Shown in pieces: positions 8,501 to 15,474 of a stretch of 64,000 bases of DNA; the stretch's first letter is position 1; each line of letters starts with the position of its first letter. The translations under genes and the position numbers were made by a program. A model generated the notes under the pieces. It searched no databases. It had not been told where the DNA came from and saw nothing but the letters and a program-made list of their open reading frames with translations. This DNA comes from Urechidicola croceus (GTDB taxonomy: Bacteria; Bacteroidota; Bacteroidia; Flavobacteriales; Flavobacteriaceae). The DNA lies in contig NZ_CP017478.1 of assembly GCF_001761325.1 (NCBI RefSeq), forward strand, positions 1,122,001 to 1,186,000, given 5' to 3'.

Positions 8501-8782
8501 TCCTTGCTCTTTCATTGATGTTGAATATACATACTCAACACCTTTTATGTTGGAAATTAATTTCTCCAAAGGCTTAATAACTCTCGATTCCACTTCGGTA
8601 GGACTTGCACCAGGATATCCAACAAAAATATCTGCCATTGGCACATCAATTTGTGGTTCTTCCTCACGTGGAATTAAAAACGAACTATACACTCCAATAA
8701 CCATAAACACGATCATTAGAAGCACAGTAAGCTTAGAGCCTATAAAGCTTTTGGCAATTTTTCCTGCTAAACCTTCTTTCAT
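5588..8782 (-). CDS. RND-family efflux permease
   Basis: At 1064 residues this is full length for the AcrB/MexB superfamily. It has a first membrane helix near residue 15, two periplasmic porter halves, and helix clusters at about 335-510 and 880-1055. Its GIVVDDSIIIAENMHRH segment is the helix-4 proton-relay region with paired aspartates. It forms a tripartite pump with the adaptor at 8893-9975 and the outer-membrane channel at 9985-11295. Co-regulation with sulfide genes by the GTAAC site upstream of the operon suggests it exports a compound linked to sulfide or metal stress. The substrate cannot be read from sequence. Confidence 0.93.
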   Translation of the reverse strand: MKEGLAGKIAKSFIGSKLTVLLMIVFMVIGVYSSFLIPREEEPQIDVPMADIFVGYPGASPTEVESRVIKPLEKLISNIKGVEYVYSTSMKEQGMVIVQFYVGEDIERSFVKLYNEINKHMDQMPQGVTFPLVKTRAIDDVPMLGLTLWSENYDDYQLSQMAQELESEIKKVNDVAITHKIGGRNRQLRVVLDKDKLASGGLDFLSVSEMIKANNSQLNSGSFDKNDTEFLVNTGKFLESVTDVENLVVGVQQNQPIYLKQVAKIIDGPEVPQNYVSLGFGQGSEKASDYKSEYPAVTISVAKRKGADAMKIADVIIDKVEHLRSTLIPDDVHVEITRNYGETASHKVSELLLHLIGSIIAVTLVVMLAMGWRGGLVVFLSVPITFALTLLSYYMLDYTLNRITLFALVFVTGIVVDDSIIIAENMHRHFKMKRLPFKQAALYAINEVGNPTILATFTVIASVLPMAFVSGLMGPYMAPMPIGASIAMILSLFVALTITPYLGYIFLREKDKKGKEEKPEKPIEDSLIYKIYNKLERPLLENKAKRWLFLAGTFLLLMGTMVLFFTKSVAVKMLPFDNKNEFQVVIDMPEGTTLERTGVVAQEISQYLSTRPEVVNYQNYIGTSAPITFNGLVRHYDLRGGSNMADIQVNLLDKKDRSAQSHDIAKLLRPDIQKIASKYNANVKLVEVPPGPPVLSTIVAEVYGPDYDEQMKIANSVQDILKNTEDVVDIDWMVEDDQTEYQFNIDKEKAMLYGVSPQQIAYTMNMALSNRAITNLYDEDAMNQVGLVLSLDEKEKSTISDISQLKVKSKQGNMVPIADLVDIKQTTAAKSIYRKNQKRVVYVMADMAGELESPAYAILGMEEKLKEIPLPAGYEINEMYLGQPDFEDDYTVKWDGEWQITLEVFRDLGIAFLGAIILIYILIVGWFQNFKAPVVMMVAIPLSLIGIILGHWIMGAFFTATSFIGMIALAGIMVRNSVLLIDFINLRTAEGIPLKQAAIEAGAVRTTPILLTAGTVVIGAFVILFDPIFQGLAISLMGGTIVSTVLTLLVVPLVYYMIERKNYK

Positions 8783-8795
8783 AATTTATATTTTT

Positions 8796-8884
8796 TTTGG
8801 CGTTCGAGCGGGCTTTCACGACTCGCTTTTTGTTCGTTTCCTCACAAAAGAACTTAAACAAATCGTTCAATCCCTAACGCATTA
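8796..8884. repeat. GC-richer intergenic element, possibly a dispersed repeat
   Basis: Between the adaptor and the permease genes lies a stretch with unusual composition for this genome, including GCGTTCGAGCGGGCTTTCAC at 8800-8819 followed by GACTCGC. From memory, flavobacterial genomes carry similar GCGTTCG...GGGCTTTC...CTCGC intergenic units in many copies. No second copy is visible here. It may act in the mRNA between two operon genes. Confidence 0.4.
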
Positions 8885-8892
8885 TGTTTTTG

Positions 8893-9975
8893 TTATTGAA
8901 TTGAAATTTTTGCTCCATTAAATAGTTTTCCTTCCGCAGAAACGATATAAGATTCATCAGCAGATAAACCAGATAAAACCTCAACATTGTCTCCAAAAGT
9001 TCTTCCTAATCGTAACCAACGTAATACAGCAGTATTACTTTGACTAACTGTGTACACTCCTGTAAGTTGTCCTCTTTCTACAATAGCACTAGTTGGAATT
9101 AAAACCATTGTTGATGCTGTTGCTTTTTTTGCTACAGGAAACTGAACCGTTGTAAACATTCCTGATAAAATTTTAGCATCTGTTTTATCTAAAGCTACTT
9201 TCACTAAGAATTGTCCTCCTGTATTTTTTGCCGATGTACTTACTTCTGTAACTTTTCCTTTTATAGTCTGGTTGATTGATTTAACTACTACATCAACTTC
9301 AGTACCTTTTTTAATTTGTGAAATTTCACTTTCCGGAACCATTGCCATTACTTCATATTTACCTGGTGCTTCCACAGAAATTAAAGGCATTCCTGGGTTT
9401 GCCATATCACCAGCTTCAATATTTTTACTTGTAATAACACCACTAAACGGCGCAGTTATATTCGTATATTTAAATTGAGAATTTATCTCATTTTTCATTT
9501 GATTTGCAGCTTCTAAACGCGCTTTAGCCATTTCAAAATGTGCAGTCATATCATCCACTTCCTTTTGAGATGCGCTATTGTCGGCAAACAAATTTTTAAA
9601 ACGAATGTAATCTTTTTCTGCATTGTTATAAGCAGCTGTTGCTTCGGTAATACTTGCATTAACTTGTGCTCGTTTTGCTTGTAAATCGGAATTATTTATT
9701 GATATTAATAATTGTCCTTTACGTACTTTGTCTCCAACATTAACATGGGTTTTATTAACATATCCCATCATGCGGGTGCTCAAGTCTGCACTATTTTCTG
9801 CTTGAACTTTTCCACTTGCAGTCACGAAAGGATTGTTTCCATCTTCTTGTACAGCATTTACTTTTACAACAATTGGTGGTGTATTATCGGCTACTACTTT
9901 TTTTTCATCATTACCACAACTAGTCATTAAAATTGATAGTGTGATTACAGTAATTATGTATGTATATTTTTTCAT
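8893..9975 (-). CDS. RND periplasmic adaptor (membrane fusion lipoprotein)
   Basis: This 360-residue protein starts with a lipoprotein signal ending MTSC (Cys20). It then shows a lipoyl-like half (about 60-90), a coiled-coil hairpin of roughly 70 residues (90-165), the second lipoyl half (NITAPFSGVITSKNIEAGD) and beta-barrel and membrane-proximal domains. This is the HlyD/AcrA adaptor layout. It links the inner-membrane pump (5588-8782) to the TolC-like channel (9985-11295). The 110-nt gap before the permease gene holds the GC-richer element at 8796-8884. Confidence 0.93.
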   Translation of the reverse strand: MKKYTYIITVITLSILMTSCGNDEKKVVADNTPPIVVKVNAVQEDGNNPFVTASGKVQAENSADLSTRMMGYVNKTHVNVGDKVRKGQLLISINNSDLQAKRAQVNASITEATAAYNNAEKDYIRFKNLFADNSASQKEVDDMTAHFEMAKARLEAANQMKNEINSQFKYTNITAPFSGVITSKNIEAGDMANPGMPLISVEAPGKYEVMAMVPESEISQIKKGTEVDVVVKSINQTIKGKVTEVSTSAKNTGGQFLVKVALDKTDAKILSGMFTTVQFPVAKKATASTMVLIPTSAIVERGQLTGVYTVSQSNTAVLRWLRLGRTFGDNVEVLSGLSADESYIVSAEGKLFNGAKISIQ

Positions 9976-9984
9976 TTTGATAGA

Positions 9985-11295
9985 TTATTCTTTAGTTAAA
10001 AATTGTAAATATGCGTGTGCGAAATTATATTCAAATACCGTTTGAAAATATTCGAGTTCTTTTTGCGAAACTTGCGTTTCGGCCAATAATAAATCTGATG
10101 TCTTTTCAAGCCCTTCTTGAAACCTATTTGTTCTTATTCTTAAAGATTCTTTAGATTGCTCTAAGGCTAATTCTGTTAACTTCAATTTATTCTCAGCATC
10201 CATTAACATTCGTCTTGCTTTGTTAAGTTCTAATTGACTTTTAGATACATACTCTTCATATTGCAATTTTGATTTTTCAAATTCGGCTTTACTTTTTTGA
10301 ACTTTTCCAAATCGCTTTGAACCTTGAAATAAATCCCAACTTAATTGTGCACCGATTAAATATCCATTTGCATTTCCTTGAAAGATTTGATCGTCATACA
10401 ACTCATAACTTCCAAAGGCATTTAAACGAGGTAAAAATGTCATTTTATCAGCCTTAAGCATAGTTTCATAAGCATTTGCCACCAACTCCATCGCTCTAAT
10501 GTCCGATCGATTTTCAGAAATAGATTTTTCTTCTAAACCCATCATTGAAACCTTCAAATCATCTGTAGGTTGAAAAATAATATCTTGATTTTCATTCATT
10601 AAAAAAGATATATAATTTGAAGCATTTTTCACATTACTTTTTGCAGTTTGTAAGTGGTTTAAAACTTCTGTAACTCTCACTTCTACAGACAAAACATCTG
10701 CACGTTGTAAGTATCCTTGTTTGAAACTATTTTCAGCCAATTTTTTATTTGATTCAGCCGATTCTAATGCTTTCTCAAGAACTTCAACAGCTTTATATGC
10801 CAATTGTAATTGCATATATGCTTTTTCAACTTCAAATTCTAAATAATCGGCAGTCCTTTCTGTTTTTAAAGCCATTGCTTTCATTTTGGTTTTTGCCGCT
10901 TTACGCTGAAAAACACCATCAAAATTGACTAGAGGTTGTTGTACTTCAATTTTTGTTGCAAAATTTTCAATTCTAGAAGGGTCATTCAACAATGTAGGAT
11001 TAAAATCGGCTTGTGTTAAAATCTCCTGATTCAATTTAGATCCAAAAGCCATCAAAGGGTTTGTTGTAGAAATCGCAGTATGTGATGCAGTTATATTTGG
11101 TAGAAAGACTGAATTCGTTTGATTATAATCAGCTTTTGCTTCATTATACTCTTGTTCTGAAACTTTTATTGATCTATTTTCTTCAGAAACTTTAGTTAAA
11201 ACCTCTGCTTTAGAAATTGGAATCACTTCTTGCGCTTGTAATAAAGATGCGAAAAGTGAAAAACCAAATGTCAGTTTGTAAATATTTTTCTTCAT
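9985..11295 (-). CDS. TolC-family outer-membrane channel
   Basis: This 436-residue protein has an N-terminal signal peptide (to about residue 21, ending LLQAQ). It is dominated by long heptad-rich helices in two repeats, as in the TolC/OprM outer-membrane factor family. It is the first gene of the five-gene operon running left to 5072: channel, adaptor, permease, PII-like, YgaP-like. Two candidate promoter/operator modules lie upstream at 11315-11358 and 11402-11445. Confidence 0.92.
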   Translation of the reverse strand: MKKNIYKLTFGFSLFASLLQAQEVIPISKAEVLTKVSEENRSIKVSEQEYNEAKADYNQTNSVFLPNITASHTAISTTNPLMAFGSKLNQEILTQADFNPTLLNDPSRIENFATKIEVQQPLVNFDGVFQRKAAKTKMKAMALKTERTADYLEFEVEKAYMQLQLAYKAVEVLEKALESAESNKKLAENSFKQGYLQRADVLSVEVRVTEVLNHLQTAKSNVKNASNYISFLMNENQDIIFQPTDDLKVSMMGLEEKSISENRSDIRAMELVANAYETMLKADKMTFLPRLNAFGSYELYDDQIFQGNANGYLIGAQLSWDLFQGSKRFGKVQKSKAEFEKSKLQYEEYVSKSQLELNKARRMLMDAENKLKLTELALEQSKESLRIRTNRFQEGLEKTSDLLLAETQVSQKELEYFQTVFEYNFAHAYLQFLTKE

Positions 11296-11314
11296 TATCT
11301 ATAATTTGATGCTA

Positions 11315-11358
11315 CAAAATTATGTTCTTAATTCTCTCCATTCAGTAACTAATGTTAC
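11315..11358 (-). promoter_or_regulatory. Crp/Fnr-type operator and promoter of the RND operon
   Basis: GTAACTAATGTTAC (11345-11358) is followed after 22 nt on the minus strand by TAATTTTG (11315-11322), a perfect TAnnTTTG box. The ATG is at 11295. Confidence 0.88.
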
Positions 11359-11401
11359 CTAGCAAAAACATAATTCACTTTTGTATAATAGAAATGATAA
11401 A

Positions 11402-11445
11402 TAAAACTAACATCATAAAAATTCCTACGCACTGATATTCATCAT
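11402..11445 (-). promoter_or_regulatory. Second Fnr-like operator/promoter upstream of the RND operon
   Basis: CTGATATTCATCAT (11432-11445) contains TGAT-N4-ATCA half sites like the classical Fnr box. TAGTTTTA (11402-11409) follows after 22 nt on the minus strand. An 18-nt stretch starting TGATATT is nearly identical to the one at 13231-13248 upstream of the SQR-like gene. Confidence 0.5.
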
Positions 11446-11474
11446 ACTAACCTCAATAACAAAGTTTTTAAATA

Positions 11475-11507
11475 AAAAGAGGCATCCTTATATAGAATGC
11501 CTCTTTT
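11475..11507 (-). terminator. Rho-independent terminator after the SQR-like gene and small ORF
   Basis: AAAAGAGGCAT (11475-11485) pairs with ATGCCTCTTTT (11497-11507), an 11-bp stem with an 11-nt loop. On the minus strand T residues follow the stem. It ends the unit containing 11724-13178 and 11530-11667. Confidence 0.8.
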
Positions 11508-11529
11508 AACCTAATTACTAACTTACTAC

Positions 11530-11667
11530 TTATTTTACGTTCCGAGTTCCTCCATGACCACCAGCAACTATAACTAATACTCTCAAACTTAAATATATAA
11601 ATTTGAAAAACTGGATGATAGGATTCATCATTTTAAATCGTTGATATTTTGATATTCTTTGTGTCAT
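11530..11667 (-). CDS. Small hydrophobic protein of 45 residues
   Basis: An ATG at 11667 opens a 45-codon frame ending TAA at 11530. It reads a basic N-terminus (MTQRISKYQRFKMMN), a hydrophobic stretch PIIQFFKFIYLSLRVLVIVA, then a glycine-rich tail GGHGGTRNVK. One membrane helix is likely. It lies 56 nt after the stop of the SQR-like gene and before the terminator at 11475, so it is probably co-transcribed. I do not recognise a family. It could be a small subunit that anchors or modulates the flavoprotein, or a false ORF. Confidence 0.5.
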   Translation of the reverse strand: MTQRISKYQRFKMMNPIIQFFKFIYLSLRVLVIVAGGHGGTRNVK

Positions 11668-11723
11668 GATATTCTTTTTTATTCAAAATTTATTCTACAA
11701 TTTCCAAAGTTGAAGTTTGATTC

Positions 11724-13178
11724 TTATTCAGGAATCAACCACCAAAATGGTTTCATTTTCGCTTTGTACAAAAAGGCATAGTGTAAGGCTAGTTTTAACC
11801 AATGTCCTGCTAAACCTATTTCACCAAAAGTCTTTCCTAATTTTCGACCTTGAGTATTTGGATACTTATTATAATCAGGTACAATAGGAAAAGTTGTAAT
11901 ACTTATTCCACTTCCTTTAGTCATTCCATATCCTGCAGATGCTATACATGCTGCTCCCATATTACCCATAGATCCTTTATGATGTAAAGATGTTTTCCCT
12001 TCGTTTTTAATTGTATCTATTATATTATCAGCCACTAATTTTGCAGTAATTCCTGATGGCATCCCTGTTCTTGGTGGAGAAGGCGAAATTGGAGTTCCAT
12101 TTTTACTTTTTCGTGGTTTAGAAATAGCATGTGGAGGAGCAAAAGCAATTCCAGGTGCAAAAATATTTGAATATGACGGATTCTGATATGTTTCTGGCCA
12201 ATCTTGTACAGACCATTCTTCATAAGGTTTGGGAGAATAATCGGCATCAACAATCATAAAACCTTTAAAAAGTTTTTGTGTAATATCTTTACCTACTTTA
12301 TCATAAGCAGTAAAACCATGTCCTGAGAATGCTGGAATAAGCATAGAGAAGTCATATGTTTCTGTTTTATAATCTCCGTCTAATGTTTCATAATGTGCTA
12401 TACCATCTTCTATTTTATTAACACCCGCACCAATAATCCACTTTATATCCCTATCTTCAAAAACCATTTCAACCATCTCTTTGGATTTCATAGTCATTCC
12501 GCCATAACTCAACAGCATACCATCCATACCAAAATCTCCTAATTCATGCTCATTGGCAATCCAAGTAATTTCTGCTTTATCTCTTACATTATGACGTCTC
12601 AATTCTTGTTCTACATTCAATATATATTCGAAAGCAGCACCCTGACAAGTTGATTTTGCATGTCCAGTGCCTATAAGAATCTTAGCCTTTTTACCTTGTT
12701 TCATTTCCTGAATTAATTTTTCTAAAGCTTCCCATGCGTGATTGGCATGGCTATAAGTACAAACTGAATAGGCTTTATTAGTTCCAGGCTTTAAGCCCTC
12801 TGTAGCTTCAAAGTTTAACTTTGGACCTGTAGCATTAATTAAATAATCATATGTTACTTTTTCTCTATTTTTTCTTCCAGTTACATGTTCAACCACTACA
12901 TAAGGTTTATCTAATTCTTGATCTCCTTCTGGATGAAAAGTAACAACCTTGGCTTGTTTAAAACCAATACCTTTCTTTTTATATAAAGGTGCTAATGGAA
13001 ATAAAATTTGTTCTGACTTCATTCTACCAATTCCCACCCAAATATTTGAAGGTATCCATTGGTAATTACTATTAGGAGACACTACTAGAACTTCATGTTC
13101 TTTGGATAACTTTCTACGTAAATGTGCGGCAGCAACATGACCAGAAATACCTGCTCCTAAAATGACTATTTTTGACAT
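11724..13178 (-). CDS. Sulfide:quinone oxidoreductase-like FAD flavoprotein
   Basis: This 484-residue protein has an N-terminal FAD-binding motif GAGISGHVAA (8-17), a second dinucleotide segment (GTGHAKSTCQG, 170-180) and three cysteines, Cys140, Cys178 and Cys411, spaced like the redox and trisulfide cysteines of SQR. The C-terminus WLKLALHYAFLYKAKMKPFWW is amphipathic and fits monotopic membrane binding. SQR oxidises sulfide, reduces quinone and passes sulfur to a thiol acceptor as a persulfide, the substrate of the CstB-like enzymes nearby; quinol could be reoxidised by cytochrome bd (20358-22768). Two operator/promoter modules lie upstream. A flavocytochrome c sulfide dehydrogenase-type relative is the main alternative. 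Confidence 0.82.
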   Translation of the reverse strand: MSKIVILGAGISGHVAAAHLRRKLSKEHEVLVVSPNSNYQWIPSNIWVGIGRMKSEQILFPLAPLYKKKGIGFKQAKVVTFHPEGDQELDKPYVVVEHVTGRKNREKVTYDYLINATGPKLNFEATEGLKPGTNKAYSVCTYSHANHAWEALEKLIQEMKQGKKAKILIGTGHAKSTCQGAAFEYILNVEQELRRHNVRDKAEITWIANEHELGDFGMDGMLLSYGGMTMKSKEMVEMVFEDRDIKWIIGAGVNKIEDGIAHYETLDGDYKTETYDFSMLIPAFSGHGFTAYDKVGKDITQKLFKGFMIVDADYSPKPYEEWSVQDWPETYQNPSYSNIFAPGIAFAPPHAISKPRKSKNGTPISPSPPRTGMPSGITAKLVADNIIDTIKNEGKTSLHHKGSMGNMGAACIASAGYGMTKGSGISITTFPIVPDYNKYPNTQGRKLGKTFGEIGLAGHWLKLALHYAFLYKAKMKPFWWLIPE

Positions 13179-13199
13179 TTTTTTATGATTTGATATTGA

Positions 13200-13243
13200 T
13201 AAAATTAATTTAAAAGTGTAGGGTACAAAATGATATTTATCAT
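13200..13243 (-). promoter_or_regulatory. Fnr-like operator and proximal promoter of the SQR-like gene
   Basis: ATGATATTTATCAT (13230-13243) is a perfect 14-bp palindrome with TGAT-N4-ATCA cores. TAATTTTA (13200-13207), identical to the box at 789-796, follows after 22 nt. The ATG at 13178 is 51 nt below the palindrome, the same range as the GTAAC sites elsewhere. Confidence 0.6.
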
Positions 13244-13279
13244 ACTAAATACATGTATAATAAACTTCCTAACAAGGCG

Positions 13280-13323
13280 TAAAGATTGTGTGTTTTAAGT
13301 AGTTTGGCAGTAACTTTTGTTAC
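13280..13323 (-). promoter_or_regulatory. Crp/Fnr-type operator, distal promoter of the SQR-like gene
   Basis: GTAACTTTTGTTAC lies at 13310-13323, 131 nt above the ATG at 13178. The octamer 22 nt below it is AATCTTTA (13280-13287), two mismatches from TAnnTTTG, the weakest box of the set. Confidence 0.65.
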
Positions 13324-13546
13324 ATAAATTAAACACTAATTTTGCCTTATAAATACCCCATGTTTTTTTTAACCTAAGTTATCAGTTATTCAGTTAAATA
13401 ACCATATATATTACTATTGACACAACAGTAGCTACTAGTCAACAAAATTCTTTAATTCTACCTAAGATTAATTTTAGACACATACAATGTTAGTCTTTAT
13501 TCAATAAAATCTTAAAATGGAATTGTAAAGTTTACAAAGTATTTTT

Positions 13547-14755
13547 CTATGTTGTTTTTTTATATTTCCCCCACCAAATTAAAAACCCAGTGATAGGAAG
13601 TGAACAGCCAATAAGTGTTGCAATAAAATAAAAAATTAGACTAGGCCAACCCATAATTTCTCCAGTGTGAAGAGGAAGAGATATTTCTATAAATTGCTTA
13701 CTAAGAGGTTTGTTTTTAAAGAGTTCTACTCTTTTTATTTCTCCCTTTTTATTAAAACTAATAATATCAGGAAGCAAAGCTTTTAACCAATTTTCTCTAT
13801 TAATTTTTTTTATAGTAAATCTTGGATCTTTCTCATTAGGCATTTTAACTGTAGTGATTCCAATATAATTTAACTTCATGTCTGCAAGATGAATAATAGA
13901 ATCTATTGAAACAGGTTTTACTTCTTTTAAGGTAGATTTTTCATTTTCTTTTTCTACCATTTCTTTTAAAATATCATTAAAAGCATTGGAAAGTTCTGCT
14001 TTTGTTTCTTCACTTGCTTGTGCAGTTAAAACAGGTGTGCCTCCGAGCGAGACTATAATTGCGCTTTTTACCCATGGATAAGAAACATATAATCCAGTAA
14101 TTGAAATGAATAGCAATGGTAGTAAAAAATAAAAACCAAATACATTGTGCAGGTCATAATTTACCCTTCGGAATTTAGCTTTCCATTTTACTTTCAATCC
14201 TTGTTTTATTTGTTTCAACTTATTTGGCCACCATAAAATTAAGCCAGAAAATAGCATGAAAACAAAAATAAGTATAGATACACCTACAATTTGCTTACCA
14301 ACATTATCTATTAACAATGATCGATGTAAACTTAAAACAATACTAAAAAAGTTTTCTAAGGAATAATCACCAGAGCCTATTATTTTGCCTGAATAAGGAT
14401 TTACATAATATGAACCTGAGTTTTTAGTTTTTAAGTTTTTGTAACTTACATGCAGACTTTTGTTAGGTGTGTCAGGAATTGTAATCTGAGTAATTTCTAA
14501 ATTTTTATTTTTGAAAATATATCTGATTTTATCTAAACTAAGAAAAGGTTTATCTTCTTCAGAAACATAAACTTTATCATAGTTATAAGCATCAATAATT
14601 TTATTTTTAAAAGTATATATACTACCTGTTATACATACAATAAAAATAACTATACTAGATAAAAGTCCGAGCCACAGGTGCAGCACGGACATTATATATT
14701 TAAGCCAAGATTCTTTCTTGCGTTTTTTCCTTAAAAGTGCATTTAGCAAACGCAT
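13547..14755 (-). CDS. PepSY-associated transmembrane protein
   Basis: This 402-residue inner-membrane protein has an N-terminal helix (about 22-46), PepSY-like periplasmic segments, a helix pair with the conserved WWP motif (near 170), a helix after VNYDLHNVFGFYFLLPLLFISITGLY and a C-terminal helix before GFLIWWGK. PepSY-TM proteins are often next to TonB-dependent siderophore receptors and are thought to reduce ferric siderophores or act in periplasmic iron release. It starts 5 nt after the lipoprotein gene and ends the iron-type operon that begins at 19272. Confidence 0.85.
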   Translation of the reverse strand: MRLLNALLRKKRKKESWLKYIMSVLHLWLGLLSSIVIFIVCITGSIYTFKNKIIDAYNYDKVYVSEEDKPFLSLDKIRYIFKNKNLEITQITIPDTPNKSLHVSYKNLKTKNSGSYYVNPYSGKIIGSGDYSLENFFSIVLSLHRSLLIDNVGKQIVGVSILIFVFMLFSGLILWWPNKLKQIKQGLKVKWKAKFRRVNYDLHNVFGFYFLLPLLFISITGLYVSYPWVKSAIIVSLGGTPVLTAQASEETKAELSNAFNDILKEMVEKENEKSTLKEVKPVSIDSIIHLADMKLNYIGITTVKMPNEKDPRFTIKKINRENWLKALLPDIISFNKKGEIKRVELFKNKPLSKQFIEISLPLHTGEIMGWPSLIFYFIATLIGCSLPITGFLIWWGKYKKTT

Positions 14756-14760
14756 ATTTA

Positions 14761-15390
14761 TTATTTTCCTCCGTGTTCCCCTTGAAATGCATGTTCTTTA
14801 GCTAATTCAAGGTATTTTGTAAACTGCTCTTCAGAAAAAACTTGCTTTAAAGCATTTTGTCTTTCTTCATCAAATTTGTTCCAATATTCTTTTGCTGCAT
14901 CAGCATTTCCATGATAATAATCATGTGCATTAGAATATGATTTTTCGAAAGCCTTGTTAACTGCAGTAAGCATTTTAGATTGCTGCTCATTTAGTTCTAA
15001 TTTTGTATTTAATTCGGTTACAAATTCATCTGTATAACCAGATTTACCAAAACGTGCCATTTTTTTTGCAAAAGCATTATAAATTTTAGTTTGTTCTTGG
15101 TTTAGAATAGTAAGAACTTCCTCATTTTGAACCTTCATAAGGTCTTGCATTTTATTCATCATAGCAGATCTATCCATTTTACCACCTTCTTTGGCAGCAG
15201 CAAAACTTTCTTCTCTTATTTTTTGATGAGTAGCAATTATTGCGTCAAATTTCTCTGCTTGTACAGGTGTAAGATTTAATTCTGTTTTTACTTTGGAAAA
15301 ATCAAACCTTCCTCGTTTTTTATTTTCGTCTTTATTACAAGATGTAAATACTATTGCAATTAATAATAAAAGTGTGATTCTAAGTTTCAT
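14761..15390 (-). CDS. Periplasmic lipoprotein with two LTxxQ-like (Spy/CpxP-type) repeats
   Basis: This 209-residue protein has a lipoprotein signal ending FTSC (Cys18). The rest is helical, with LNLTPVQAEKFDAI near residue 40 and a second LELNEQQSKML near residue 130, each resembling the LTxxQ motif of Spy/CpxP chaperone or metal-sensing proteins. The chain is methionine- and lysine-rich. It lies between the DUF4374 lipoprotein and PepSY genes of an iron-type operon, 5 nt before the latter. A chaperone or metal-buffering role is inference. Confidence 0.7.
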   Translation of the reverse strand: MKLRITLLLLIAIVFTSCNKDENKKRGRFDFSKVKTELNLTPVQAEKFDAIIATHQKIREESFAAAKEGGKMDRSAMMNKMQDLMKVQNEEVLTILNQEQTKIYNAFAKKMARFGKSGYTDEFVTELNTKLELNEQQSKMLTAVNKAFEKSYSNAHDYYHGNADAAKEYWNKFDEERQNALKQVFSEEQFTKYLELAKEHAFQGEHGGK

Positions 15391-15418
15391 ATTTTATGTT
15401 TTTAATTTTAAATAGAAT

Positions 15419-15447
15419 AACTACCTAGAAAAAAACTCTAGGTAGTT
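15419..15447 (-). terminator. Intercistronic stem-loop after the DUF4374 gene
   Basis: AACTACCTAGA (15419-15429) and TCTAGGTAGTT (15437-15447) form an 11-bp stem with a 7-nt loop. No strong T run follows on the minus strand, so it is more likely an attenuator or mRNA stabiliser than a full terminator. Confidence 0.6.
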
Positions 15448-15474
15448 ATAATTGAAAATGACTAATTATAAGTT

